64,000 nt of DNA, from contig NZ_JACJGB010000005.1 in assembly GCF_014164775.1 (NCBI RefSeq), forward strand, positions 62,001-126,000, in the 5' to 3' direction. The position numbers were made by a program, and so were the translations under genes. Under the pieces are notes generated by a model that was given only the letters and a program-made list of their open reading frames with translations, had not been told where the DNA came from and did not search any database. The DNA is from Tessaracoccus sp. MC1679 (lineage in GTDB: Bacteria > Actinomycetota > Actinomycetes > Propionibacteriales > Propionibacteriaceae). Positions 28,342-37,041 of the stretch are shown one piece after another (the stretch's first letter is position 1; the number at the start of each line of letters is the position of its first letter).

Positions 28342-28547
28342 TTTTTTCCTCCTTGTTTTGGGTGGTTGCTGCGGTCAGCAACCCCGTTCACTCTAGGCGC
28401 CGCCCGGAGCGCTCACAATGAGACACACCGTCCGGACGTGGTGGAGCCCGGCAGCTCGATCCGCCTTCCCCTGCGTAACGAGCTACCGGGACTCTCCCGG
28501 CAAGTTAAGCGTCACCGGATCCGCCACGTCAAGGTTGGGCGAGACAC
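28342..28547. other. Intergenic region before the zincin gene
   Basis: A 206-bp gap between two minus-strand genes. Its left part holds the zinc-ribbon gene promoter and hairpin. The right part has a short inverted repeat, CCGGGACTCTCCCGG, near 28488 that could end transcription from the zincin gene. No convincing open frame or RNA gene was seen. Confidence 0.5.
28364..28418 (-). promoter_or_regulatory. Promoter and 5' hairpin of the zinc-ribbon gene
   Basis: On the minus strand, -35 TTGTGA (28413-28418), a 17-bp spacer and -10 TAGAGT (28390-28395) form a good SigA promoter. The predicted RNA start near 28383 falls at the edge of a perfect 8-bp stem with a 4-base loop, GGTTGCTG-ACCG-CAGCAACC in the RNA (28364-28383). 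The hairpin sits between the RNA start and the AGGAGG site, so it could stabilise the 5' end or act as an operator. Confidence 0.65.
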
Positions 28548-29882
28548 TCAGGCCCCTGAGCCTCCGAGGAGCTTGCGCAGCTCAGCGTCAAGGGCGTCCT
28601 CAACTGGCTCCGCGGGCGAGACTCCGGCGGCGAACGAGAGGGGATCCGCCAGGTGCGCCCGAGTGGGAAGCAGGTCCGGGTGGCCCCAGACCTCGTCGCG
28701 GCCGTCAATCCCGCGGTGGTGCTCGACGGCGGCCCACAGGTTCTTCGCGTCTCGCACGAGCCGGGGCCGCAGGTCGAGGCCGAGCAGCTCCGCGAAGACG
28801 CTGGTGACCGGAGTGGCGGAGGCGCGGCGGCGGTGGATGACCTCCTCCAACTGAGGGGAGTTGGGCATCCATGGGGCCGTGGCCCGACCGACCACGTGGT
28901 CCACCCACCCTTCCACCAGGGCAAGCAGGACCTCGAGGCGCTGCAGGATCTCCACCTGGGTGGGGGTGCTCGCAGGCTGGAAGAACGAGCCCCGCACCGT
29001 CTCGCCGACCGCCACCACCTGCTCGATGGACAGGTTCTGCAGGTTCTCGGGCTGAAACTGGCTCGCGATGGCGTCGAAGTCGATGGTGATCTCGCGGGCG
29101 AAGTGGCCGAGCAGTGCGCTGAGCTGGGGAGAGAGCCAGGCGACGTGATGGAAGAGCCGCTGCCTGGCCGCCTCGCGCAGGAGGAGGAACAGGGTCACAT
29201 CGCGGTCTCCGGCGGCCAGATCCTCGGTGAAGTGCGCCACGTTGGCGGGAATCATCACCACGTCAGCCGAGCCCAGCAGGTTGAATCCGATCTCGGTCCC
29301 GGTGAGGATGTCACCGGCCACCTTGGACAGTTCACGCTTGAGCCGGTCCCGGTAGATCAGCGACGCCGACTGCTTCATCATCGGCGCAAGGAACTTGCCC
29401 ATCGGTTCCAGCTCACCGCCCGAGTCGTCGACGGTGCCGCGCTTGAGTGCCTCCGCCAGGCCGTCGATGATCGGTTCGATCACCGCTCGCCACCCGTCCC
29501 CCGTCTCGTCGAGCCATGCTCCGCGGGTGATGGCACGCGCAGGCCGACCGGTCTCGGGGAAGGCTGTCTGCGGGGTGAGCCACGCCTGGGCGAGCCGCTC
29601 GGCATCGACGATGGCGGCCTTCTCTTCCGGCTTGAGCAGCGGATCAGCGCCGGCGGCCGACGCGAGTTGCTTGGCCGCGGTCAACGTGGTGCGCCACGCG
29701 GCGTCCGGGTCCAGATCGGCGTTGGTCATCCCGAACATTCCGGATCCCGACTGCTGCATCCGCTGGACGTGGGCGAGCAACTCCTCAAGGTTCAGCTGGT
29801 CTGCGTCGGCGAATCCCATCGACTCCAGCATTTTGCGTAGTTGCTCGAAGTCGAACGCTCCGAACGGGTCAGGGTTTGACAT
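28548..29882 (-). CDS. Zincin-like DUF2342 protein (degenerate metallopeptidase fold)
   Basis: A 444-residue protein of the DUF2342/Zincin_2 family, often annotated as a zinc-dependent metalloprotease. The region that should carry HExxH reads LLREAARQRLFHHVAWL, with REAAR at 236-240, so both zinc histidines appear to be lost and activity is doubtful. N-terminal residues 1-60 are acidic (FGAFDFEQLRKMLESMGF). There is no signal peptide. The ATG at 29882 follows AAGGAGG. It is divergent from the PDZ-Lon protease gene; the same neighbour pair is found in mycobacteria (Rv3194c-Rv3195 in my recollection), hinting at a shared membrane-proteolysis role. Confidence 0.8.
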   Translation of the reverse strand: MSNPDPFGAFDFEQLRKMLESMGFADADQLNLEELLAHVQRMQQSGSGMFGMTNADLDPDAAWRTTLTAAKQLASAAGADPLLKPEEKAAIVDAERLAQAWLTPQTAFPETGRPARAITRGAWLDETGDGWRAVIEPIIDGLAEALKRGTVDDSGGELEPMGKFLAPMMKQSASLIYRDRLKRELSKVAGDILTGTEIGFNLLGSADVVMIPANVAHFTEDLAAGDRDVTLFLLLREAARQRLFHHVAWLSPQLSALLGHFAREITIDFDAIASQFQPENLQNLSIEQVVAVGETVRGSFFQPASTPTQVEILQRLEVLLALVEGWVDHVVGRATAPWMPNSPQLEEVIHRRRASATPVTSVFAELLGLDLRPRLVRDAKNLWAAVEHHRGIDGRDEVWGHPDLLPTRAHLADPLSFAAGVSPAEPVEDALDAELRKLLGGSGA

Positions 29883-29985
29883 CAGGAGACCTCCTTGATG
29901 CCCATTCTTCCCCATCGTGCAAGCGCCGCGCGACGGCTTGCCGCCGGTTGCTAGGGTGAAGCGGAAGACGATGAAGGGAGTCTCG

Positions 29986-31032
29986 GTGTCGCGCAACGCA
30001 ATGGCGATCGTTTCCTCCCTGCTTTTCGTGATGCTGGCGGCGGCTCTGGTCGTGATTCCGGTCCCCTATGTGGCGTGGCGCCCGGGGCAGACCGTCGACG
30101 TCCTGGAGACCACCGAGGAGGGTGGCGCCGTCATCGAGATCTCCGGCCTTCCCACGTTCGACACCGCCGGTCAACTGCTCATGACCACCGTGTCCACCAC
30201 CCGGGTGGACTCCACTCTCAGCCTTCCCGAGGTTGTCTTCGTTTTCACAGCCAACGATTCGGACGCGATGCCCAGGGAGGTCATCTACCCGCCTGGCAAG
30301 TCGTCGTCGCAGGTGCAGGACGAGGCGGTGGCGATGATGGACAAGTCGCGCATCAACGCCACCGTCGCGGCACTGCGGGCGGCCGGCGTAGCCGTGACCG
30401 AACTGCCCCGGGTGGAAAGCGTGGTGCTCTCGGGCCCCAGTGTCGACCGTCTTCAGCCCGGGGATCTGATCACCGCCGTTGACGACATCGAGATGAAGAC
30501 CCGTGAGAATGTGATCGCCCAGGTGGCCACTCACGCCGTCGGCGACGTGATCGTCTTCACGCTGCTCCGCGACGGGCAGGAACTCACAGAGAGCGTCACC
30601 TCCAGCGCCAGCAACACCGACGCCCGCCGTCCAGTGGTGGGGATCTCCCTGGACACGGGCTTCCAGTACGCGCCCCAGGTGGACTTCGGCGTGGACCAGG
30701 GCGTCACCGGCCCCAGTGCGGGGCTGGTGTTCGCGTTGGGTCTCTATGACCGGATCACCGAAGGACACCTGATCGCCGACGGGGTGGTGGCCGGCACCGG
30801 AGAGATCGATCCCGATGGGCGGGTCTCGAGGATCGGGGCCGTGCGGGAAAAGATCAAGGGGGCGGAGCGCGACGGAGCCACCATCTTCCTCGTGCCCGAG
30901 GACAACTGCTCGGACGTCGGCAACCTGGCCACAGACGTCATGCTGGTCAGGGTAGGCACCCTGAAGGACTCCATTGCGGCGCTCCAGCTCATCAACGAAG
31001 GAAAGACTGCGGAGGTGCCCACCTGTGGCTGA
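29986..31032 (+). CDS. Membrane-anchored PDZ / Lon (S16) protease, YlbL-like
   Basis: A 348-residue protein with one N-terminal membrane helix (about 6-28), then a PDZ domain (about 140-205, LSGPSVDRLQPGDLITAVDD) and a Lon-type S16 protease domain. The catalytic Ser 244 is in GVTGPSAGLVFALGLYD and the Lys 289 in IGAVREKIKGA, so the Ser-Lys dyad looks intact. The protease should face the outside of the membrane. The GTG at 29986 has a GAAGGGAG site 5 bases upstream; an ATG at 29971 adds five residues. A TAGGGT box is at 29952. It overlaps the next gene by 8 bp and starts a three-gene operon ending in UPF0182. Confidence 0.9.
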   Translation: MSRNAMAIVSSLLFVMLAAALVVIPVPYVAWRPGQTVDVLETTEEGGAVIEISGLPTFDTAGQLLMTTVSTTRVDSTLSLPEVVFVFTANDSDAMPREVIYPPGKSSSQVQDEAVAMMDKSRINATVAALRAAGVAVTELPRVESVVLSGPSVDRLQPGDLITAVDDIEMKTRENVIAQVATHAVGDVIVFTLLRDGQELTESVTSSASNTDARRPVVGISLDTGFQYAPQVDFGVDQGVTGPSAGLVFALGLYDRITEGHLIADGVVAGTGEIDPDGRVSRIGAVREKIKGAERDGATIFLVPEDNCSDVGNLATDVMLVRVGTLKDSIAALQLINEGKTAEVPTCG

Positions 31033-31540
31033 CTCGTCGAAGCTCATCGCCGCCCTCATGGACGTGGAGCGACACGTCTCATCTTCAGGGTGGGACCAGC
31101 CGGCCCGCCTGTTCGCCCTGGTCACCACCCGCACGCTGCTCGATGTCGAGCCGCAGCTGCGCGGCCGGGTGCCGGAGAGCAGCCCAGACGCGCTCACCGC
31201 CATCGAGCAGGACGAGTTCCACGCCACGGAGAACGTCGTCGAGCGCCTGGCCGGCATCTTCTGGCCGGACACGGTCGAGGGCTGCGCGCTGGCGATGGAA
31301 CGCGCCTTCCTTCCCCCCGAGCACGAGGCCGAGCTGCCTCAGGAGCCTGAGGCTGCTGCCGAGTTCGTGGCCGCCCATCCGGAGAAGACTGATGTACGCA
31401 TCGTCGTCGGGGTCCTCCGCGATGGCACCCGCCACGGCCTGGCCCGGCTGGTGAGCAACCCCGATGATCTGCTGGCAGCCGAGGACCTCGTCCCCGGCCT
31501 GGCAGACGCCCTCGTCAATACCTTCAGGAGTGAGTTGTGA
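31025..31540 (+). CDS. PPA1309-family protein
   Basis: A 171-residue soluble acidic protein of the PPA1309 family, found in actinobacteria between a PDZ-Lon protease and a UPF0182 protein, as here. No catalytic motif is visible; conserved stretches include WDQPARLFALVTTRTLL and HPEKTDVRIVVGVLRDG. The GTG at 31025 overlaps the protease stop by 8 bp, and its stop overlaps the UPF0182 GTG (GTGA), so the three are almost certainly translated together. Function is unknown. Confidence 0.82.
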   Translation: MADSSKLIAALMDVERHVSSSGWDQPARLFALVTTRTLLDVEPQLRGRVPESSPDALTAIEQDEFHATENVVERLAGIFWPDTVEGCALAMERAFLPPEHEAELPQEPEAAAEFVAAHPEKTDVRIVVGVLRDGTRHGLARLVSNPDDLLAAEDLVPGLADALVNTFRSEL

Positions 31541-34410
31541 GCGCCACCACCGCCAACCCCGAGGCCCCGGCCGGGCGCGGGCCCATCCTGTGGACCGTCA
31601 TGATCGTGGGCGGCCTACTGCTGGTGGCCGTCATCGCCTCCCGGGCCGTCACCGACTATCTGTGGTTCCGCAGCATCAACTTCCAGACGGTTTTCACCAC
31701 CCAACTTGCGGCGCGGGCCGGTTTGTTCGCCGTGTTCGGGCTGCTGATGTTCTCGGTGGTCTTCTTCAACATGGTGATCGCCTACCGGCTGCGCCCCAAG
31801 GTGCGGCGGGCGAACCTGGACTCGGAGTTCCTCATCCAGTTGAGGGACGCGTTGGACCGCAGGTCGAAGGTCCTCATGGCCGTGCCCTCCGTGGTGCTCG
31901 GGCTCCTCGGTGGGATGGCGGCCGCCGGCGTGATCGAGGTGTTCCTCGCCTGGTGGAACGCGACCCCGTTCGGATGGGCCGATCCCTACTTCGATCTGGA
32001 CGCCAGCTTCTACGTCTTCACGCTGCCCTGGCTGGGGTTCGTGGTCGGGTTCCTCCTGTTCACCATGATCGTCGGGATGGTCGCGGCGGCCGCCGTGCAC
32101 TTCATGACCGGGGCGCTGACCTCGTCGGCCCTGAGGGGCCGGGGCAACACCGCCGCCGGGCTGGGCGCCCAGCGGCACCTGTCCATCCTCCTGGGCATCG
32201 TCATGCTGCTCATCGCCGCCAGCACACTGCTGGACCGCTACGCGCTGAGCATCACCGCCAACAGGATCTTCACCGGGCTCTCCTACACCGACGTGACCAC
32301 GCGCGTGCCTGTGGCCGCCATCATCGCCGCCATCTGCGTGATCACGGCGATCCTGGCGTTCATCAACGCCTGGAAGGTCAGGTGGAGTGTTCCTGGCGCC
32401 TCAATCGCGCTGCTGGTGGTGTCCACCCTTCTGCTCTCCATGCTGTACCCGTGGATCGTGCAGAGCTTCGAGGTGATCCCGGACGAGCAGGAGAAGGAGC
32501 GCCCCTACATCGCCAACAACCTCGCGGCCACCAGGTACGCCTACGGCATCGAGGACGTGGAGATCGAGGACTACGAGGCCACCACCACGGCCGGCGCGGG
32601 GCAGCTGCGGCAGGACGCCGAGGCGCTGCCCGCCATCCGCCTCATCGACCCCGCGGTGGTGCCGGCAGCGTTCGAGCAGCTCCAGCAGGTGCGCGGCTAC
32701 TACACCTTCCCCGACACCCTGGATATCGACCGCTACGTCATCGACGGCAAGGCAACGGACTCGGTGGTGGCCGTCCGGGAACTGGACCTCGACTCCGTCG
32801 AGTCCGGCGACACGTGGAACAACCGTCGCACCGTCTACACCCACGGCTACGGCATGGTGGCGGCGTACGGCAACCAGCGCGAGGCCAACGGCGAGCCGGT
32901 GTTCTTCTCCGGCGGGATCCCCACCGTGGGGACGCTGCCGGAGCACGAACCCCGCATCTACTTCGGCGAGAAGACCGACTACTACGTCGTGGTCGGAGCG
33001 CCGGAGGGCATGGACCCCGTTGAGCTGGACACCCCGTCGGGCGGTGAGGGCCGCACGGAATCGCTCTACACCTACACCGGCGACGGAGGCGTGGGCATCG
33101 GCAACATCGCGGTGCGCGCTGCCTACGCGCTGCGGTTCGGCGACATCAACCTCATGCTCTCAGACCGGGTCAACGAGGAGTCGAAGATCCTCTACGACCG
33201 CCTGCCGGTGCAGCGCGTCCAGGAGGCTGCGCCGTGGCTGACGGTGGATTCGGATCCCTTCCCCAGCGTGGTCGACGGGCGGGTGGTCTGGATCATCGAC
33301 GCCTACACCACCACGGACAACTTCCCCAACTCGATGCGCAGCGACTGGACCCAGTCCATCTCCGACTCGCGCACCTCGGCCGACAGGCTGCTGATGGGTC
33401 AGCAGGTCAACTACGTGCGCAACTCGATCAAGGCCACCGTGGACGCCTACGACGGCACCGTCACGTTGTACGAGTGGGACGAGACAGATCCCATCCTGAA
33501 GACCTGGGAGAAGGTCTACCCGGGTGTGGTCACGCCCAAGTCGGAGATCTCGCAGGAGCTCCTTGAACACCTCCGCTATCCTCAGGACCTGTTCAAGGCG
33601 CAGCGCGAGATCCTGGGGCGCTACCACACCATCAGCCCAGACACGTGGTACCGGCAGACCGACATCTGGCAGGTGCCCAACGACCCGGTCCGTGCCGGGC
33701 AGCAGGGCCTCAAGGAGCCGCCGTACTTCCTCACGATCCGTTGGCCCGGCGACGAATCACCCCACTTCGCCAACACCACCGTGTTCGTGCCGAAGGACCG
33801 CGAGAACCTCAGCGTCTACATGTCGGTCAACGCGGACGCCACGACCGAGGATTACGGCCGGATGAGGGTGCTGAAGCTCTCGGACGCCGAACAGATCGCC
33901 GGCCCCGGACAGACGTACAACTTCATCGCCACCAACCCGTTGGTCGCGGACAAGCTGTTGCCCTTCAACCGTCAGGGAGCCTCGGCCGCCGCCATTTACG
34001 GCAATCTGCTAACCCTGCCACTGGGCGGCGGGCTGCTGTACGTGCAGCCCATCTTCACCCAGACCACCGGGACCACCGGCGCCTACCCGGCGCTGCGATT
34101 CATCGTGGTGCGCTTCGGTGAGCAGATCGGTATCGGCGAGACGTTGCAGTCGGCGCTTGATCAGGTCTTCCAAGGAGACGCCGGTGCGGACACCGGTGAA
34201 CAGCCCACGGAGGAGCAACCCACCGTCGATCCGTCACAACCGACGGTTCCCGCGGACGTCCAACAGCGCGCCCGGAATATGCTGGATGAGGCTCAGTCCC
34301 TGTTCGAGGCGGCGGAGCAGGCGCTCCGCGACGGCGACCTCGCCGACTATCAGGCCCAGGTCAAGGCCGCGGAGGCGAAGATCGCGGAGGCCGCGGAGGC
34401 GCTCGGCTGA
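31537..34410 (+). CDS. UPF0182 family large membrane protein
   Basis: A 957-residue protein. The first 310 residues hold about seven membrane helices, starting with TVMIVGGLLLVAVIASRAVTDYLWF. A large extracytoplasmic region follows, with the family motifs FYVFTLPW, RYAYGIEDVEIEDY, YTHGYGMVAAYGN and DTWYRQTDIWQVPND. The tail is acidic and proline-rich (about 885-910) and then helical (DEAQSLFEAAEQALRDGD). UPF0182 proteins are widespread in actinobacteria with no assigned function. The GTG start overlaps the PPA1309 stop and has an AGGAG site. It converges on the M16 gene pair with a 9-bp gap. Confidence 0.92.
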   Translation: MSATTANPEAPAGRGPILWTVMIVGGLLLVAVIASRAVTDYLWFRSINFQTVFTTQLAARAGLFAVFGLLMFSVVFFNMVIAYRLRPKVRRANLDSEFLIQLRDALDRRSKVLMAVPSVVLGLLGGMAAAGVIEVFLAWWNATPFGWADPYFDLDASFYVFTLPWLGFVVGFLLFTMIVGMVAAAAVHFMTGALTSSALRGRGNTAAGLGAQRHLSILLGIVMLLIAASTLLDRYALSITANRIFTGLSYTDVTTRVPVAAIIAAICVITAILAFINAWKVRWSVPGASIALLVVSTLLLSMLYPWIVQSFEVIPDEQEKERPYIANNLAATRYAYGIEDVEIEDYEATTTAGAGQLRQDAEALPAIRLIDPAVVPAAFEQLQQVRGYYTFPDTLDIDRYVIDGKATDSVVAVRELDLDSVESGDTWNNRRTVYTHGYGMVAAYGNQREANGEPVFFSGGIPTVGTLPEHEPRIYFGEKTDYYVVVGAPEGMDPVELDTPSGGEGRTESLYTYTGDGGVGIGNIAVRAAYALRFGDINLMLSDRVNEESKILYDRLPVQRVQEAAPWLTVDSDPFPSVVDGRVVWIIDAYTTTDNFPNSMRSDWTQSISDSRTSADRLLMGQQVNYVRNSIKATVDAYDGTVTLYEWDETDPILKTWEKVYPGVVTPKSEISQELLEHLRYPQDLFKAQREILGRYHTISPDTWYRQTDIWQVPNDPVRAGQQGLKEPPYFLTIRWPGDESPHFANTTVFVPKDRENLSVYMSVNADATTEDYGRMRVLKLSDAEQIAGPGQTYNFIATNPLVADKLLPFNRQGASAAAIYGNLLTLPLGGGLLYVQPIFTQTTGTTGAYPALRFIVVRFGEQIGIGETLQSALDQVFQGDAGADTGEQPTEEQPTVDPSQPTVPADVQQRARNMLDEAQSLFEAAEQALRDGDLADYQAQVKAAEAKIAEAAEALG

Positions 34411-34419
34411 GCCGGCGCC

Positions 34420-35742
34420 TCAGCGGCGCAGGTCTACCACCTCCGCGACCAACCCGACGGCGGCCAGGGCCGGAAGCAACGCGGAGGCGTCTCCCATCAC
34501 CGCGACAGTCACGTTCCGCGGCGACACCAGCGCCTTGAAGGCGGCCGTCGCGTCGGCGGGAGTGACCGCCGCCAGGTCTGAGAAGTGGCGGTTCATGTAG
34601 CCGGGGTCCAGACCCGCCGCGGCCAGGGCGGAGGCCTGCGCGACGATGTCGGCGGAGGTTTCGGTGGCAAGGGGTGCCACGCCGATCAGGTACCTGCGCG
34701 CGTCGTCGATCTCGTCGTCGCCGAACGCCTCTGGCAGCGCAACGCCCTCCAGCAGTCGGGCGACGGCGTCGGCCGCGACCTCGGTGCGGACGCTGCCGCC
34801 GACGGTGAAGAGTCCCTCGTCCGGGCCGGGGGAGAAGCCGCCACCGATGCCGTAGCTGTAGCCGAGGCGCTCCCGGAGTTCGAGATTGAGCCTGCTCGCG
34901 AAGGCCCCCGCGACCGCGTGGCCGGCCAGCCGCAGGGAGGCCCAGCGCGGGTCGGATCGGGTGACGGTCCGTCGGCCCACCACCACCGTCGCCTGAACTG
35001 CCCCCGGCTGGTCCACCACGACGATCCGGGGCTCCCGCGCCGGGGCTGCCGCCAGCAGGGTGGGCTGAGGTGGCGGAGCCGTCCAGGGTCCAAGCGCGGC
35101 CTCGGCCTGCGTCACCGTGAGGTTCCCCGCGACCACCAGGGTCGCCCCTTGGGGGGAGAAGTGCGCCCGGTGCCAGCCGTGGGCATCTGCCGGTGTCACG
35201 GCGGCGAGGGTGGCCGGGGTGCCTGCGGCGGGGCGCCCACCGCGATCCCCGGTCCCGAACAGCTCGCGGCGAAGCGCCATCCTCACCGCGGAGGAGGGGG
35301 AGGCGAGCGTGGACTCGTAGCCGGCCACCTGCGCCTCGACGTGGTGGGCCACGTCGCGATCGTCGAAGGTGGGCTCGCTGAGCACCTCCGTGAAGAGGGG
35401 CAGCACCTGGGGGAGCCGACGGGATGGTGCCTGCCCGCCGAGGGTGGTGTAGCGCTGGCGGGCGGTGCCGTGCAGGGTGGCGCCCTGGTCCTCGAGCAGC
35501 TCGCCGATGGCGCCGTCCGGATGGGTGCGGGTGCCCTCGTCGATGGCGTGCAGCGCCACGGTGCCCACGCCCTCCCGATCGGCGGGTTCCGCGGCCAGCG
35601 GTGCAGGAATCATCACCTCGAAGGTGGCGATGTGCTGCCCGGGGAGCTCGAAGTGCCACATCGTGAGCCCCGAGCCGAGCGTGCTGACGGTGGGGGTGGG
35701 GAAGTGCCAGGGAATGCCGAGGGTGACGTCGGGGCGGTTCAT
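34420..35742 (-). CDS. M16-family peptidase subunit lacking the zinc motif
   Basis: A 440-residue M16 (pitrilysin/processing peptidase) fold protein. The HxxEH zinc signature is absent at the usual N-terminal position (the segment reads VGTVALHAIDEGTRTHPDG), so it is likely the non-catalytic partner. The C-terminal half keeps the substrate-binding pattern LNLELRERLGYSYGIGGGF. Its ATG overlaps the stop of the upstream catalytic M16 gene by 4 bp, consistent with a heterodimer like mitochondrial MPP or Sphingomonas-type pairs. Confidence 0.88.
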   Translation of the reverse strand: MNRPDVTLGIPWHFPTPTVSTLGSGLTMWHFELPGQHIATFEVMIPAPLAAEPADREGVGTVALHAIDEGTRTHPDGAIGELLEDQGATLHGTARQRYTTLGGQAPSRRLPQVLPLFTEVLSEPTFDDRDVAHHVEAQVAGYESTLASPSSAVRMALRRELFGTGDRGGRPAAGTPATLAAVTPADAHGWHRAHFSPQGATLVVAGNLTVTQAEAALGPWTAPPPQPTLLAAAPAREPRIVVVDQPGAVQATVVVGRRTVTRSDPRWASLRLAGHAVAGAFASRLNLELRERLGYSYGIGGGFSPGPDEGLFTVGGSVRTEVAADAVARLLEGVALPEAFGDDEIDDARRYLIGVAPLATETSADIVAQASALAAAGLDPGYMNRHFSDLAAVTPADATAAFKALVSPRNVTVAVMGDASALLPALAAVGLVAEVVDLRR

Positions 35743-37010
35743 CGGGTTTCCTCGGCTGCGTAGTGGAGCTGGTGGGCCGACGATGGTGCCAGCCAACGTC
35801 CGGCGGCGGTGGCGATGTGTTCCGGGGTGAGCGCCAGCACGTCCGCGAGGTGGGTGTTGATCTGGTGCGGCGATCCGTGCATCAGCCAGGCCTCGTTGAT
35901 GGCGTCGGCCCGGCCGCTGGTGGTGGCCAATTCCCACAGCCAGTCGCTCTCGTACTGGGCGACGGCGCGGGCCAGCTCGGCATCGGTGGGGCCCTCGGCC
36001 GCGAGACGGCCCACCCCGTCGAGGATGGCCGACGACATGGCCTCCAACGAGACTCCGTCGGCGGGTCGTCCCAGGATGGCGGCGATCGACGCCGCCGAGC
36101 GGTGGGTCAGCGAGGCGCTGTGGACCTCGTTGGCCACGTCGGCGTGCTTGACCAGGGCGCGGTGGAGCCGGGAGGAGTGGCCGTCGGCCAGGATCGACAG
36201 TGCCAGGTCGATCGCGGGCTGATCCGCGTCCGAGGCCGGGGGAGTGGGCCAGGAGAGATAGGCCAGCGAGTGGGGGACCTGCCGGCTCACCGCGACAGTC
36301 GAGGCCTGCGCGACGGGGCGCTCAACCATGGACCGGCGCTCGGGCTTCGGGAGGGCGGGAAGGTCCGCGAAGTACCGCCCGGCAAGCTCGAGCGCCTCGT
36401 CGGGGCGGACCGGGCCGCACACCACCAGGCGCAGGTTGCACGCCCGGTACCAGGCGTCGAAGAACCCGGACACGTCCTCCAGTGATGCGGCGTCCAGGTC
36501 CGCCATCGACCCGATCGTGAGATGTCCGTAGGGGTGGGACTCCGGGAAGTGCTGCGCCGTGAGCAGCTGCAGGAGGTCACCGTAGGGCTGATTGTCGTAG
36601 CGCTGGCGCTTCTCCTCCTTGACCACTTGGCGCTGGGCCTCGAAGTTCTCAGGCGTGATGGCCAGGGACGAGAACCGGTCCGCCTCCATCCACAACGCCA
36701 GCTCCAGCGCCCCGCGGGGCACCGTCTCGAAGTAGTTGGTGCGGTCCGTGGACGTGGTGGCGTTGACGGTGCCGCCGAGGGACTCGACGGTGGCCATGTG
36801 CTCGCCGCTGGCCAGGTTGGCCGAGCCCTGGAACATGAGGTGTTCGAAGAGGTGCGCGAACCCGGTCCGGCCGGGGGCCTCGTCGGCCGATCCCACCTCC
36901 ACCCACAGGTTCACCGCGACACCCGGCGCGTCCGGATCAGGCGCCACCACCACTTGGAGGCCGTTGTCGAGGCGCGCTTGGGTGAGCTCGTACTGGAGGG
37001 CCTCGGTCAT
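35739..37010 (-). CDS. M16-family zinc metallopeptidase (catalytic subunit)
   Basis: A 423-residue M16B peptidase with an intact inverted zinc motif HLFEH near residue 53 (FAHLFEHLMFQGSANL) and the downstream glutamate region of the family. There is no signal peptide, so it likely acts in the cytosol on peptides. A TACCCT box (37018-37023, minus strand) lies 7 bases before the ATG, so the operon mRNA may be leaderless; a TTG/ATG extension upstream is not supported. It pairs with the non-catalytic subunit downstream. Confidence 0.92.
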   Translation of the reverse strand: MTEALQYELTQARLDNGLQVVVAPDPDAPGVAVNLWVEVGSADEAPGRTGFAHLFEHLMFQGSANLASGEHMATVESLGGTVNATTSTDRTNYFETVPRGALELALWMEADRFSSLAITPENFEAQRQVVKEEKRQRYDNQPYGDLLQLLTAQHFPESHPYGHLTIGSMADLDAASLEDVSGFFDAWYRACNLRLVVCGPVRPDEALELAGRYFADLPALPKPERRSMVERPVAQASTVAVSRQVPHSLAYLSWPTPPASDADQPAIDLALSILADGHSSRLHRALVKHADVANEVHSASLTHRSAASIAAILGRPADGVSLEAMSSAILDGVGRLAAEGPTDAELARAVAQYESDWLWELATTSGRADAINEAWLMHGSPHQINTHLADVLALTPEHIATAAGRWLAPSSAHQLHYAAEETR

Positions 37011-37041
37011 GCGCGCAAGGGTAGCCGACGCCGTCGAGGGG

